DNA of 64,000 nucleotides from the NCBI GenBank assembly GCA_004764695.1, contig SMSO01000031.1, forward strand, positions 2,775,048-2,839,047, written 5' to 3'. Under the pieces are notes generated by a model. That model was given only the letters and a program-made list of their open reading frames with translations, made no database searches and was not told the origin of the DNA. The stretch is from Schizochytrium sp. TIO01 (taxonomy: Eukaryota; Sar; Bigyra; Thraustochytrida; Thraustochytriidae). This document shows positions 20,109-30,841 of the stretch, one piece after another. Numbering within the stretch: position 1 is the stretch's first letter; each line of letters starts with the position of its first letter. Made by a program: the position numbers and the translations under genes.

Positions 20109-20181
20109 TACTTACTTACTTACTCACTCACTCACTCACTCACTCACTCACTCATTACTTTTTACTTACTTACTTACTTAC
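20109..20181. repeat. (CTTA)n, (CTCA)n, (TTAC)n compound microsatellite
   Basis: Three related tetranucleotide arrays in a row: CTTA (20109-20123), CTCA (to about 20153) and TTAC (20157-20181). Confidence 0.9.
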
Positions 20182-20224
20182 CCACTTGCTTAGTTATATC
20201 TTTCCTCGACTTACAGTGCTCTCG

Positions 20225-20434
20225 ATGGATTCTGAGTCAGTCGCCGCTGCCTCACCTGCAGTTTTAAAGCTGCTGTTGCAAAGACCTGCGAGACAGTTGA
20301 GGCGTGCCACTTCTCTCGAGATTGCCATTACCTGCCATGGGACTTCTTCGGACCTGGAGACGAAAGTTGCAGCGATTTCCCGCTTTCGAAAAGTCCTCTC
20401 CTCACTCGAAGCTACAAGTGCTATGAGTAGTTAG
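20225..20434 (+). CDS. Small hypothetical protein
   Basis: 69 codons from an ATG, starting 9 bases after a good acceptor-like sequence (pyrimidine-rich, then CTTACAG). An intron in the 5' leader is therefore conceivable. The product is helical and Ser/Ala/Leu-rich, with a basic middle (RPARQLRRATSLE). No family is recognised. Further exons downstream are possible but not seen. Confidence 0.3.
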   Translation: MDSESVAAASPAVLKLLLQRPARQLRRATSLEIAITCHGTSSDLETKVAAISRFRKVLSSLEATSAMSS

Positions 20435-21009
20435 GCAGGTACTAATGATAGATTGATACTCCTACTACTACTGCTACTATGAGCAGAACAACACACAACA
20501 GTTCACGAGGTACTATGATTATGAGTTGTTGTTGCTGCTTTTCGTTTTGAAACTTTTATTCTATTTGATAGCAATGCACAGCCTAAAGTAGAAGCACTGC
20601 CTATGACCCCTTCTTCTTTTTACTTTTCTTTTAAATCAAAAGCTCCTTTATCCTGTCAGTACACCTTCTAACTTACCTGTCTTTCCTTTATTTATCACAA
20701 TTTAGTATAATGATGATTTATTTCTCTATATTAAAAAATATTGATTGCCTTCTTTTTTTAACGCTGTTGCTATTTTAATTTGGAGTAAACATTTTTTCAC
20801 AAGTAGAAGAATGAACTTGAACTTTACTAGCTAGAAAGTTGAAATTAAAAGTAAAGAGTTGTTTATTTATTTTCCTTAAAACCTACTAGCATTTTCTTTA
20901 ATTTGCACGTCAGAATTAGGGGGAAAGCACTTGTCATGTTTTCAAAACGATACTATTATTCCTAAAGTATCTAGTAGAAAGGGACTAATAATCCAACTGA
21001 CTCCTACAT

Positions 21010-21294
21010 TTATTTCTTAGAGCGGCACCGTCCACTTGGATTAATATCCCCCCCTGCTAAGCCGTTCTCACCTCGTTCCATGGGATTAGCATGGTACGGA
21101 TAATAGTAAGGAGTCTGTTTGGTAATAATATTGATATCCGCTGGACCGAAGTCATGGGGTGCTAGCTGGGGGGTACGTTTATGGGCGAGATGTCCGTTAT
21201 GCGTTCTTGAGCGAGCAAGAGAACGGCACAGACTTGGAGACACAAATGCGCTCGTAATGCGCGCAAGTTGAGCATGGCCAGAGGAAGCAAGACA
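21010..21294 (-). CDS. Possible terminal exon of a small unrecognised protein (partial)
   Basis: A minus-strand frame open from a stop at 21295-21297 to TAA at 21010-21012 with no ATG near its 5' end; the only ATG lies late in the frame. The predicted residues look coding: a basic Ser/Arg-rich first half like an organelle presequence (SLCRSLARSRTHNGH), then an ordered-looking tail with KQTPYYYPYHANPMERG and a basic C terminus (GRCRSKK). If real it needs an upstream exon. No family is recognised. Confidence 0.25.
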   Translation of the reverse strand, partial: CLASSGHAQLARITSAFVSPSLCRSLARSRTHNGHLAHKRTPQLAPHDFGPADINIITKQTPYYYPYHANPMERGENGLAGGDINPSGRCRSKK

Positions 21295-22150
21295 TCATGT
21301 AAAGAGATGGGGTAATGAATGTCGTATCACCGTCCAGAAAGCCTCGCTGTGGGCATATAACGGACCTCCTGGAGACGCGAGCCTCACGGCTGGTCACCTT
21401 GACATGTACCTAGAACAACTTGAGCATGGACAAAAATAACACGTGCATTACAGAGCTCGGATGGGGTAACCAATTTAGGTTTATTCTTGGAAGCCTCGAA
21501 GAGATTGCGAATTACCAGCACAGTGCAAATTTTGTCGCAACGAATGTCTGTGGGACAAAAGTTTTGGGCGCTAAATCCACAGACTCACCGCAATTTAGAT
21601 CAGCTCAAAACAAAATATCTCTTACTTCTCCTATCAAAATCGCTTAGATACAAACTCCGCTAGTTGCTTATCAATTGCACTACGTTATTCCATGATGACA
21701 GGAGAGCCACCTGTCATCATTACCCTGGAAATCAGCACGCACAAACTCCGTTCATCCATAACTTCGACAGGGTGGTTATGTCCCCTCAAATTTGAACCCT
21801 TATCCTTGTAGGTTTCACTTGGCAATGATAGAAATGACTTTTCTTGTTCCTTTGAGCCTCTGCTTGCGCATAGCAATCTATTGAACCTAAATCGAACCTT
21901 TCACTCAAGTATAACTTCATCCTGCGTTACCCTCAATGGAGGTCTGATCTGGCCCGGGCCCGGAGGGTAGAGCCTACTCCGACTCCTGAGCGCCACTGCT
22001 GCTAAGATAGCCTTTTTGGCTTCTTTAGAAACGCGCACACCAGTTCTCTGCACCCTAAGTACTACTTCCGGACTTGGCGATAGACTACTTAACTACCTGA
22101 GTAGTACTAAATTCTCAGAGAAGTACTGAGTTACTCACCTACGTCCGCCT

Positions 22151-22172
22151 AACTGACTGACTGACTGACTGA
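22151..22172. repeat. (ACTG)n microsatellite
   Basis: Five and a half perfect ACTG units. Confidence 0.85.
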
Positions 22173-24055
22173 TTATCCGAGCGAGGGATGAATGAATTCT
22201 CCTGTTTGTTTGAAGATTGAATGATCCAATCAAGACTGGATGCCGTGAATGGAAACAATTGCCTCCCTTCGCATTCCAGCGAATAAAACTTTCTCAGTCA
22301 CATTTTATTCAAGTAGTTTGATTGATTTGACAATTTGGTAGGAAAACAAATGGTTGACTTGACCCCATAATCTTCAACCTAAAGTTCTTTTATCTCTTTT
22401 TCCAAAATCTATTCAGGTACCGATTGTTTGTCACTACTGTGGCTGCCGCACGTGTGCACGAAAATGCTCGCTGAGACCGCGATCAGCCTTGGTGATGAGT
22501 TTCACTTACTACCAAAAGACAACGAGGGATGAGAAAAGAGTAAAGTTCGCGTGAAGGCTGTTTAATAGTTAGCAGTCGCGCCACTAATGAAAGTGGCAAA
22601 AGAATATCATATGATCTGATTGATTTTGTTTTAAAAAAATTAGAAAAATTAGAAAAGTGAAACTTTAAAAACAGAACAAAAAACTTTCATGTATTTATCA
22701 ATATAGATTGTTTTTTAAAGTTAAAAGTTAAGAGTTAAAAGTTAAAATGAAAAATGAAAATGAACAAACCGGAAGTCCGAAGATCGTTTGCTTCTTATTT
22801 GTTTCTGTTGTTACACACCGCAAAACCTCAGCATTTAATCTACCAGTGCTCTCACGGTGAGAAGAGGGTGGACTTTAGAAATGTTAAGGATTCGTTTCAC
22901 TTGCAGCAAACCAGAGAAAGAGGCTGCAAAGATTACAACGTTGTCACGAAAGACTAGACAATAATCCACTGTCAATTGTGTGAGACTTTCAAGGGCAAGG
23001 ACAAGCGAGAAGTCTGTTAAGACTCTCATAGCTATTGGCAGTACTTAGGGTGACATAGTCTTGAAGACACTCCTGAGAGTTCTGTTCAACTCACGATCGA
23101 AAATAAAACCTAATGCACTAAGCACAGAACGTAGTATATTTTAGATTTCTGTCAAAATTTGCACCCAGGTACGTTGTGTTCTCGAGTTGTTAAAAAAACT
23201 CAAGTTTCTTGAAAAGGCTTTGTGCTGTATCTAGCTAGTTCAACACTTCAACATCAGGTATGAGTGATGTACTTGGGCTCAAGAAGAATATCCATCGCGA
23301 TAGAGAAGTTATCCATAAGCAGATATACTGTCTCTCTTCTAAGTCTTTGCTTAGTACCTAGGAAGGTATGATATCTATCGTAAATTAGCAAAGTGATTCT
23401 GGGCAAACAAGAAGTGATTGTTGGGCTTGAGTTCTTACCCAAGCTAAAAGACTCTAGCTTATTATCTCTGACTAGTGAGAGTGTGGTTTCATTTTTTTAA
23501 ACTTAAAAAATAAAATTAAAATACTATTACAAGGTCTAACACTGATAATAATAAATAATAGATAAATAAAATGAATACCCAAGTATGAAAACATTTTCCT
23601 TTGAGGTTTATTCCTACATTTAATGAAGACATGACAAACAAATATCATACTATAATTTGCCAGCGTTGATGCTTGCAACATACGATTCTAAATCCATGAT
23701 TCCTAGGAATGCTCCAAATTTTAACGAAAGAACCTATTATCATTCTGAGAAAAGGTCTCGAAAAAAGCCTCACTTCTATTAGAACCAGTAAGTAGTCGTA
23801 GGCAGCCTCATGTGAGTAATACGAAGCTAGCTATAAGTACTTACTGTTGGGCCAGTCAAATAGAAGCAAAAGCAGGTTGTGAGACAAATCCTCTCAAGTC
23901 GAAGCATAAATTCTCCAGCATCGACACTAGCGCTGACACTGCCCATCTATATGCCTTGGAACACATAATTGAAACTCAATAGGAGTGCCCTCGTTTGCTC
24001 GACCTAGCTTCCCTAACTTTGTTAGATTTCTCTGGCACTCTTGGAGTCGACAAGG

Positions 24056-25867
24056 ATGATGAACTGGAGCATACCGAGCACTTCTGCGTGGAAGACATCT
24101 GTGTTTGTAAGAACAAAGACTGCAGCTATTTTGGCCATATGTATCCTGAGTAGCCTCGCGACTGCAAATAGTCAAGACGTTACCGAACAAAAGTCTATCT
24201 TTTCACATGAAGATGATGCTCAACTTTTGGATTGGCCATTCCTTGACAACGGCTTTCGTGAAGATGAAGTCTACTTCATCCGCGAAGAGCGTGTCGGTAA
24301 TGATTGCTTCAAGGAATGCTTTGAACCCAGGCAAGCTGTGGCAGACCAGCGGCGGCACCCAACCCAGCATCCTGCAGATTCAGACCACGCTGCAGCGTTC
24401 GAGAATGAAGCTGGGTTCCTTGGTGAAGATGACGAAGATGTTGGTGAAGATGGACTTCTTCATGACGGGGCAACGAATGAGGCAATGTGGCATTGCGAAC
24501 ACCGATGCGGGATCTTAGAGCCTATTCAAGTTGACAAAGTTTTGCATCTTTTTGACAAGAACGCGCATGGGCGATATTTGATTCTATGGGAATCTCGGGC
24601 TTTTGCAGATGCCGAGCACACGCGTGAGGCACTTCAGGAGCTTGCCAAAGTTGCAGGTGACCTTCGTAAACAAAAGAATAGTCCGCTGAGGCCCATTCTT
24701 TACACATACAGTGGGTGGCACCCGAATGCGGAAACCGTGGTCTCCTGGTGGCGTGACCAGCACTCCCCAGAGGCTCGCCGTCGACCCTGGCAAAGCACGC
24801 CAGACTCATTTGGAGGTTGGGGTCGGGCAACAATGTCTCTCGTAGAAGATGGCAAGATTCTCTGGGATGTCTTTGATATCGTGCACAGCTCAAAGCATTG
24901 GAGGCTTCTTCACGATTTTGACTTTGGTAATGAAGAGGTGCTGCAACAACTCGATCCCTTCGGGGTTGCAGGTGATCTTGCTGGTGCTTTGCAATATGTA
25001 TTGCAAAATCTGGACTCAGAGCACTTTCGTCTTCCCTTGCAAGTATGCTTACAAGTGGCCCGTATTGTGTTGGGCCCCCGGTTCAAACAAGACCTTGCAC
25101 ATGGCAAAAATGAACAGCATATGGATGCCCTTGCTGAATACTGTGAAGATCTTCAGGACGAGGAGCGAGAAAACTTGGCTTCCCACAGAGCAGATATAGA
25201 CTACGAACGCTTTGCTTTGATGGCTAAGCAAATGGGCGTTGTTGATCCGCAGGGCTCGATGTGGAAACACACTCTTACAACGTGGCGTTCAGTTTTAGCA
25301 TATCTCCGTTCTGACCGGCAACACAAGAGTAAGCGGATTGAAGCTCGCAAACCCTCTGATATCGTTATCATGGCATCAATTGTTCCAGTTTATGACGGGG
25401 GAATTGAGGCAGAGCTTGGCGTAGGAGATCGACATGAAGCACTGATGCTTTCGCTTTGCTACAGGAACTACTCTATTCCAGAGGGTGCTACAGAGGATCG
25501 TTACGCAACCAGTGGAAAACGCGTCAAGGCTCATATCAACACAGATGTCTTCCTCGCTGTTGTGCCGTGTGAAGATCTAACGTCCCATGATGTCCTAGAA
25601 TGTCTGAAAGGTATCCTTGCTGACGCTCGAGCAGGAAGCCTGGATGTCGAAACAGGAGATCCTTTTTACTCGATTGCAGGCTTTATTTTTGGAGTTGGCT
25701 TTGTTGGAAAAACTGAATACCTCAATTTGCAGCCTTACTGGAGTGCCGACCCTGCTATCCCAGGTCAAGGTGAATTTCCTCCGGATGAGGTTACAGAAAA
25801 ATATGCATCTGAACATCAACGGAGGAATCGCAAGCCTTCAAAAATTATCTACAAAGATGAGCTTTAG
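24056..25867 (+). CDS. ER-luminal protein with signal peptide and C-terminal KDEL, function unknown
   Basis: 603 residues from the ATG at 24056; the frame extends five codons further 5' only to a TTG. A hydrophobic segment (TAAILAICILSSLATA, about 22-37) with an Ala-x-Ala site makes a plausible signal peptide. The chain ends in KDEL, the classical ER retrieval signal, so the mature protein should live in the ER lumen. Early cysteine pairs (NDCFKECF, WHCEHRCG) could form disulphides. Residues 75-160 are acidic and low-complexity. The remainder looks globular, rich in Trp and Asp/Glu (SGWHPN, SWWRDQ, GGWGRATMSL). I find no thioredoxin CxxC, J-domain or lectin motif and do not recognise the family. 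It converges on the STIL homologue, 430 bp away. Confidence 0.75.
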   Translation: MMNWSIPSTSAWKTSVFVRTKTAAILAICILSSLATANSQDVTEQKSIFSHEDDAQLLDWPFLDNGFREDEVYFIREERVGNDCFKECFEPRQAVADQRRHPTQHPADSDHAAAFENEAGFLGEDDEDVGEDGLLHDGATNEAMWHCEHRCGILEPIQVDKVLHLFDKNAHGRYLILWESRAFADAEHTREALQELAKVAGDLRKQKNSPLRPILYTYSGWHPNAETVVSWWRDQHSPEARRRPWQSTPDSFGGWGRATMSLVEDGKILWDVFDIVHSSKHWRLLHDFDFGNEEVLQQLDPFGVAGDLAGALQYVLQNLDSEHFRLPLQVCLQVARIVLGPRFKQDLAHGKNEQHMDALAEYCEDLQDEERENLASHRADIDYERFALMAKQMGVVDPQGSMWKHTLTTWRSVLAYLRSDRQHKSKRIEARKPSDIVIMASIVPVYDGGIEAELGVGDRHEALMLSLCYRNYSIPEGATEDRYATSGKRVKAHINTDVFLAVVPCEDLTSHDVLECLKGILADARAGSLDVETGDPFYSIAGFIFGVGFVGKTEYLNLQPYWSADPAIPGQGEFPPDEVTEKYASEHQRRNRKPSKIIYKDEL

Positions 25868-26297
25868 ATAGCTCTTACTTTTATGCAAAACTATTGTTGT
25901 CTCTTTCTTTAATTTTTAATATTCGTATTAGTAGAAGAGACTTCCCCAAATTACATCTTTAATCATTTTATTGCTAGACTTCTGGACTTCTGACTTGGAC
26001 CTGGGCCTAATATAGGTAATAAAGATATCGGAAATTCTTGCATCTCTCTTATCTTGAATTTTCATGACTTTAAAATGCTATTCCAAGTTATCATCAAGAA
26101 ATGTGTGGAATTCTTTAGAATGGGAGTGACGAGATGTGAGGAAAGATAGTAATGCAGCAGACGGAAAAAGTCGCAGCGGTCGATCATGTCATCACCCCCC
26201 TACTACCGACGAAACCTGTCGGAGTATATATTTTATGATATATGATTTGTTTATGATATTCCGGAAAATTTATAATTCATACATGTGAAGCAGATAA
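25868..26297. other. Intergenic region between convergent genes
   Basis: 430 bp, AT-rich, shared 3' flank of the KDEL protein gene and the STIL homologue. No gene seen. Confidence 0.6.
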
Positions 26298-29200
26298 TTA
26301 TGCTTTCAGAGACCGTGCGTCGCGCGCTTGTTTGAGGTACTTCGCTTCTACAGCAGCAATCCAATCTTCATCATCATCCTCATCCTCCTCATATTCATCA
26401 TCGCCACCTTGATCTGAACCAAGTCGCGCTCGTCGCGGGGCAGTCGTTGCAAAGGTAACTTCTCTAATTTGCGGAATTCCAAATTCTGTATCCATTTCTG
26501 CGTAGATGTTTGAAATTGAATCTTGTTCTGTAGCAAAGCGATGAGATGTTCGGGATGAAGAGTCGCGTTGGAGGTTAGACTTATTCAAGCGTGAGTGAGA
26601 AAGGTCTTTCTTACTACTGCTTTCATCCTCCTCTTCGCGTATAATACTAGGAGGTTCGGAAGAGTCGTCCGTACTGTTCGATGGGATGCGAAGCATTGTT
26701 GTCCCGATACCCGAAGATAAAACACTGGAGGGCGGCTCAGCTATTGGCGAAACATGCGTTTTTGCCTTCTTCTCCTTATCATGCCGACCTGGGCTACCGC
26801 GACTTAAAGCAGGCTCGTGTGTGGGCAGTATCGTTTTCTCATCTAAGTCCACAACAATAGTACTTTTAGAGACGCAAGTTTTGCTTGGTGATTCATGACG
26901 ATCCACTTGTTGAAGTTCCGCATCTTTCCGGGCGTGCATATCGAATTCATCATCATCATCATCTTCTTCTTCGTCGTATTGCTGAAGGCCAGCGAGATAA
27001 ATAGCTGTGGGGTCCTCCATAGTCATTGCTGAATTTAGAGAAGCCACGGTTTTGGTCAACAGCGGGGCATGCTCGGCTTCTTTTGATGCTTCTCTACCTA
27101 GTCCGGAATTTTCGTTTTCTTCTATTTCATTTGTGGCAGTATTTTTAGGTGGCTCGCTTGAACTAGGGAAAGGCTTAGAACCATCCTCCATAGTGGATCT
27201 TCCAGTTTGAGACTCCTGCGCGGAAAGTGCCATTGTCTGTGCTCGTGAAAGTGAATTGATACGCATTTGCTCCTCCATAAGTTTTTGAAGTCCGGAAATC
27301 TGCTGCTGCATTAGTGTAATTTGTTGTTGTTGAGTTGAGATCATGGTATAATAGTGCCGGCTGCGTCCTCGAGACCGACGCGATTTAGATGATGCCATGG
27401 ATTGATTTACTGTTTGCCCCAAAGCAGAGGTGTCAAAGGAGTTTGTCAGATATGATGGAGCATCTTGGCGGTGTCGAGAGGATCGGGAGCCACCACGATT
27501 CCTATGACTAGCTTGGTCGCGAGACTGACGGCTATGTAGTGGAGGTGAGCGCGACGGTCCAGGGCCGATGCTATCGCCTAATCGTGTAGTATTACCTCCA
27601 TATATCGTTGAAAGCATGATTTGCTGTGCAGGTGGATCACTGCTTCTAAAATCAAAGCCTTGGTTGTCCGCATCTTCGTTACCAAATTGAATCTCGTCTT
27701 CATCATCAAATAATCCTCCAAAGGCACCCATATCAGTTGTATCATGCTGATTGTTGTTGTTGTTGTTGTTGTTGTTGTTATTGTAACTTTCCGTACGCTC
27801 TGGACGAAAATACATTGAGTCCAAATCACCATAGTTCAGGGAATCATGATGAGCTGTACTGCGATATTGCATCGAGCGCTGTGGCGGTGCATAAGTTGGC
27901 GGTGGTGGCGGAGGTGTTGATGTTGGCGGAGACGGTGGGCGAGAAGATAAGCGGCTACGAGACAAATCTGATGCTTGATCTCTCGCACCTCTCTCTGATG
28001 TTTGAGGAAGCTCATGAATTAAATATTCATCCATGATTGGGTGATGAGCTTGATCGCGCTGTCGTTCACGGTTCATTTGGAGCAGTTGATCAAATGCATT
28101 GTGGAAAGACTGACGCCGCGTCAGAGATTCAACATGATGGAATTGCACCTCGACGGCGTCTCCTTGTGGGAAATATGTACTACTGGTCATGCTCACGTCG
28201 ACTTCAAATGCGGCCTCCACTTGAATGAACGGGCGTGGCTCCACACCTAGCTTCGTCAGAGTTTCTTTATCCTGATACATAGAGTAAGAGCATTCCACAA
28301 ATTGTGGCATTGGGCTCCCTGGTGGATACATAACCACAAGAAACGTCGAAGGGGACTCAGGAGGTGACACCTTCTCCTGTATTTTTTCATTATGGATATA
28401 GCGCAGGCAAGCTGACCATAAGAAAGGCTCACTGAGCATGTCTTGCCAATCCTGTAATTGCTTCTTTGCATTCAAGCTTCCGGCACTACGCACCCAAATA
28501 CCAACAATCGGTAAATCGTAAGCCATAGGGTCATCCTCAAGGAGGAAGACAGCCTTTCGGGTCTGGTTGAGGGTGACAAAGCCACATGCTGTAGGATCTG
28601 TTGGATCGACGGATGTATTGGGATCACCTGCGTGGGCCCAAACATCCAGTTGGCGCGCTAAGGGCGTAGCCAAGATGGAGAGAGGAGTGATTGGGGTAAA
28701 TGTCAGCGTAATAGCTGGCAAAATAGTCTCCACCCGCATTACCAGACGGTTACCAGGCAGAGCCTTGCAAACAGCATATCCATCTAAATATTGCAAGGGG
28801 TCAGCAGGACCTTGCACGCGGAACTTTCCCAGAGCCTTACGTATTATCTTTCCATACTCAGCTGCATCAAAATCAGTACTTTCCCCTAGCGATCGGTGCG
28901 AGCGTGACTGGAAAACATGTTCGTAACCACCAGCAGAGACCTCGTGCTGAGCACTCGCCATCTCTTCATCTGAAGCGCGTCTGTATGCGCAGAAAATACG
29001 CATCTGGCCTAGCCTACGTTTTTGCGCAGCTGCATGAAAGCTCTGCAAGGTAGCCTCCCACGCACCGCCAACCCAGTCTCCAAAATGCCCGTAGTCAAGA
29101 GGCGGCCCCGCATATCCGGCGAGACTCGGTGTTTGATGGTCTGGAAAGGTTTGGTTGATACTCTGGATTTCCTGAAGACGACGCGAGTCAACAGAGCTAA

Positions 29201-30032
29201 AATATCCAGTTTTAGAGGCGAGATCGTTATACAAGGACGCAAGTGCAGCGCGACGGAATTTTAGTACGGGGATGTGTGCTTCAGTACCTAGCACGCACGA
29301 ATCACCCAGTGGAGTGCGGTCCCACAGGACTGTACGAAGAGGCGGGAAAACAACATCATGAAACATAGAGATTCCTCCCATGCTAGTGTTATTTTCGTTG
29401 TAGCTTGCTTTAGATAATTGTTCATGGTTTTGGTGTCTACCTCTATCAGTAGACGCATTGTGTACAACACTCATATTTTCTACCATGTCATATTCATCAT
29501 CATCGTCGCCGAAAAATCTTGAACTTCGATCGTGCTGTTCTTGACGTCGGTTTCTGCTGTTAACGTCGCGAGATGCTAGTTTATGGCTACCAGAATGTGG
29601 CATTGCTGGTGACCTAGAGTTGTGCTTCATCTTGGAGCTTGCAGCTGCCGCATTTCTTGATATGGGCTTCGCCGTCCCCGCGGCCCGGCGTCGATTAGAC
29701 CTCGATGATGATGCACTCACGTTTACATCCATATGCTGAAATCCGCTCGCCCGGTTGTCAAGAAAGTCGTGTCTCCGACCTTTGTGACTGTGATTTCTAG
29801 CTTTTAGATCTGTTAACTGCTGATCTTCATTTGCATGCCGACGTGTTGTGGTTTCAGGGTCATCCCATACCATGACATCCTCCCCAAGCCGGTCCATCTC
29901 TGCCCTAGATGCAAGTTCTGGTTGTAAATCCTGCAAGTTTCGACCACGTTGTACGCTTGAATTATCACTTTGTCCTCCAGACCGTGCCATAGCGAGTCTG
30001 GGCCTTGGCCCTCGCGCAACGGCGTGAGCCAT
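26298..30032 (-). CDS. STIL: STIL homologue (centriole duplication factor)
   Basis: 1244 residues from the ATG at 30032; the frame also runs 10 codons 5' to a GTG. After ~220 disordered basic residues, about 229-585 matches the STIL N-terminal domain in order: FPPLRTVLWDRTPLGD, an ATPLAR box, GFVTLNQTRKAVFLLEDDP, YDLPIVGIWVRS, WSACLRYIHNEKIQEKV and FLVVMYP..PMPQFVECS. All have close counterparts in animal STIL. Later come a Pro run (700-717), an Asn run (751-761) and a short Gln/Leu coiled coil (895-930, ISTQQQQITLMQQQISGLQK), placed as in STIL, where that helix binds PLK4. The rest is acidic and disordered. In animals STIL/Ana2/SAS-5 recruits SAS-6 to start procentriole assembly. I cannot confirm a STAN motif near the C terminus. 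Family assignment is firm for the N domain; function is inferred. Confidence 0.85.
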   Translation of the reverse strand: MAHAVARGPRPRLAMARSGGQSDNSSVQRGRNLQDLQPELASRAEMDRLGEDVMVWDDPETTTRRHANEDQQLTDLKARNHSHKGRRHDFLDNRASGFQHMDVNVSASSSRSNRRRAAGTAKPISRNAAAASSKMKHNSRSPAMPHSGSHKLASRDVNSRNRRQEQHDRSSRFFGDDDDEYDMVENMSVVHNASTDRGRHQNHEQLSKASYNENNTSMGGISMFHDVVFPPLRTVLWDRTPLGDSCVLGTEAHIPVLKFRRAALASLYNDLASKTGYFSSVDSRRLQEIQSINQTFPDHQTPSLAGYAGPPLDYGHFGDWVGGAWEATLQSFHAAAQKRRLGQMRIFCAYRRASDEEMASAQHEVSAGGYEHVFQSRSHRSLGESTDFDAAEYGKIIRKALGKFRVQGPADPLQYLDGYAVCKALPGNRLVMRVETILPAITLTFTPITPLSILATPLARQLDVWAHAGDPNTSVDPTDPTACGFVTLNQTRKAVFLLEDDPMAYDLPIVGIWVRSAGSLNAKKQLQDWQDMLSEPFLWSACLRYIHNEKIQEKVSPPESPSTFLVVMYPPGSPMPQFVECSYSMYQDKETLTKLGVEPRPFIQVEAAFEVDVSMTSSTYFPQGDAVEVQFHHVESLTRRQSFHNAFDQLLQMNRERQRDQAHHPIMDEYLIHELPQTSERGARDQASDLSRSRLSSRPPSPPTSTPPPPPPTYAPPQRSMQYRSTAHHDSLNYGDLDSMYFRPERTESYNNNNNNNNNNNQHDTTDMGAFGGLFDDEDEIQFGNEDADNQGFDFRSSDPPAQQIMLSTIYGGNTTRLGDSIGPGPSRSPPLHSRQSRDQASHRNRGGSRSSRHRQDAPSYLTNSFDTSALGQTVNQSMASSKSRRSRGRSRHYYTMISTQQQQITLMQQQISGLQKLMEEQMRINSLSRAQTMALSAQESQTGRSTMEDGSKPFPSSSEPPKNTATNEIEENENSGLGREASKEAEHAPLLTKTVASLNSAMTMEDPTAIYLAGLQQYDEEEDDDDDEFDMHARKDAELQQVDRHESPSKTCVSKSTIVVDLDEKTILPTHEPALSRGSPGRHDKEKKAKTHVSPIAEPPSSVLSSGIGTTMLRIPSNSTDDSSEPPSIIREEEDESSSKKDLSHSRLNKSNLQRDSSSRTSHRFATEQDSISNIYAEMDTEFGIPQIREVTFATTAPRRARLGSDQGGDDEYEEDEDDDEDWIAAVEAKYLKQARDARSLKA
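27750..27785. repeat. Trinucleotide run encoding poly-Asn inside the STIL homologue
   Basis: About 11 AAC/AAT codons on the minus strand (TTG/GTT run on the plus strand), giving 11 consecutive Asn in a disordered region. Confidence 0.85.
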
Positions 30033-30841
30033 GACTCTGCCGTCGCCAATTCTCACCGACACAGCAACCCTTCAGCGTCGTTTCTTCACTATTTCCACAA
30101 ATGAAATTGCAGCACCCAAACTTTAGGCCTGATTTGTTTTTGTGTGACCTGACTTTGTTGCAAGAACCCTCCCAAACCGCGTGTGGTCTCACGGTGGTTG
30201 GGCTCCTCGACGAGAAGTACATTTGGTGCCCTATTAGGCCTATTCAAGTTGTTATTTTAATTTAAAACTCATTTGTTCATCTTTTATTTTCTACTTAGTA
30301 TTAGTTTTTTCCCACCCTACTATTCTAAAAAGACTAACTGCCATACTAAGTATGTATACGTTCTCCATCTTCGGAAGTCATTCTTATAGTTCACGAGAGG
30401 CACTTAACTGAGTGAACGAAGCTTCAAGTACTTAGCAACCTACCTACCTCTTACGATGCATGCTTTGGTTGTTCAATATTGACTGGAAAGAATCTCCTAA
30501 ATCTATGATTTCATTGAGGACCTATGTCGCTACTTAGAAGGAAAACAGGTGGTGGCTCAGGCTGATGGAGTAGGTATCCACTACAAGGTATAATCAGGTA
30601 GATAATCCTTACCTGCTAAGGCCTAGTACAGTATAGGAAAATGAATAAATCTTCTTTTTTGAGTAGGGAATCGACTTGGTTTCGGACTCAATCTTTGGTG
30701 ATTATAAGCAGGTGCTCTTTCTTCGTCAGAGCCCAAGTCTGCCTCTACAACTTATTGCAATACGTTGGATAAATTTTTCCAGAGCTCATTGCTTATTGAC
30801 TCACGCAGCTGCAGCACGAGTGGTATTCCACGAGTGGTCTC
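30033..30841. other. Intergenic region between divergent genes
   Basis: About 810 bp separating the starts of the STIL homologue (-) and the zinc-ribbon protein (+). It should hold both promoters. No TATA element stands out and no gene is seen. Confidence 0.5.

Larger units (their letters stand above)
20435..24055. other. Gene-poor AT-rich interval
   Basis: About 3.6 kb without a convincing gene. It holds a possible coding exon (21010-21294), an ACTG microsatellite, degenerate AAAGTTAA-like runs at about 22717-22762 and scattered short frames. No transposon ends or RNA gene were recognised. Confidence 0.5.

Noticed and set aside
24041-24055. TTG start for the KDEL protein
   Set aside because: Two tandem ATG codons five codons later give a better signal peptide.
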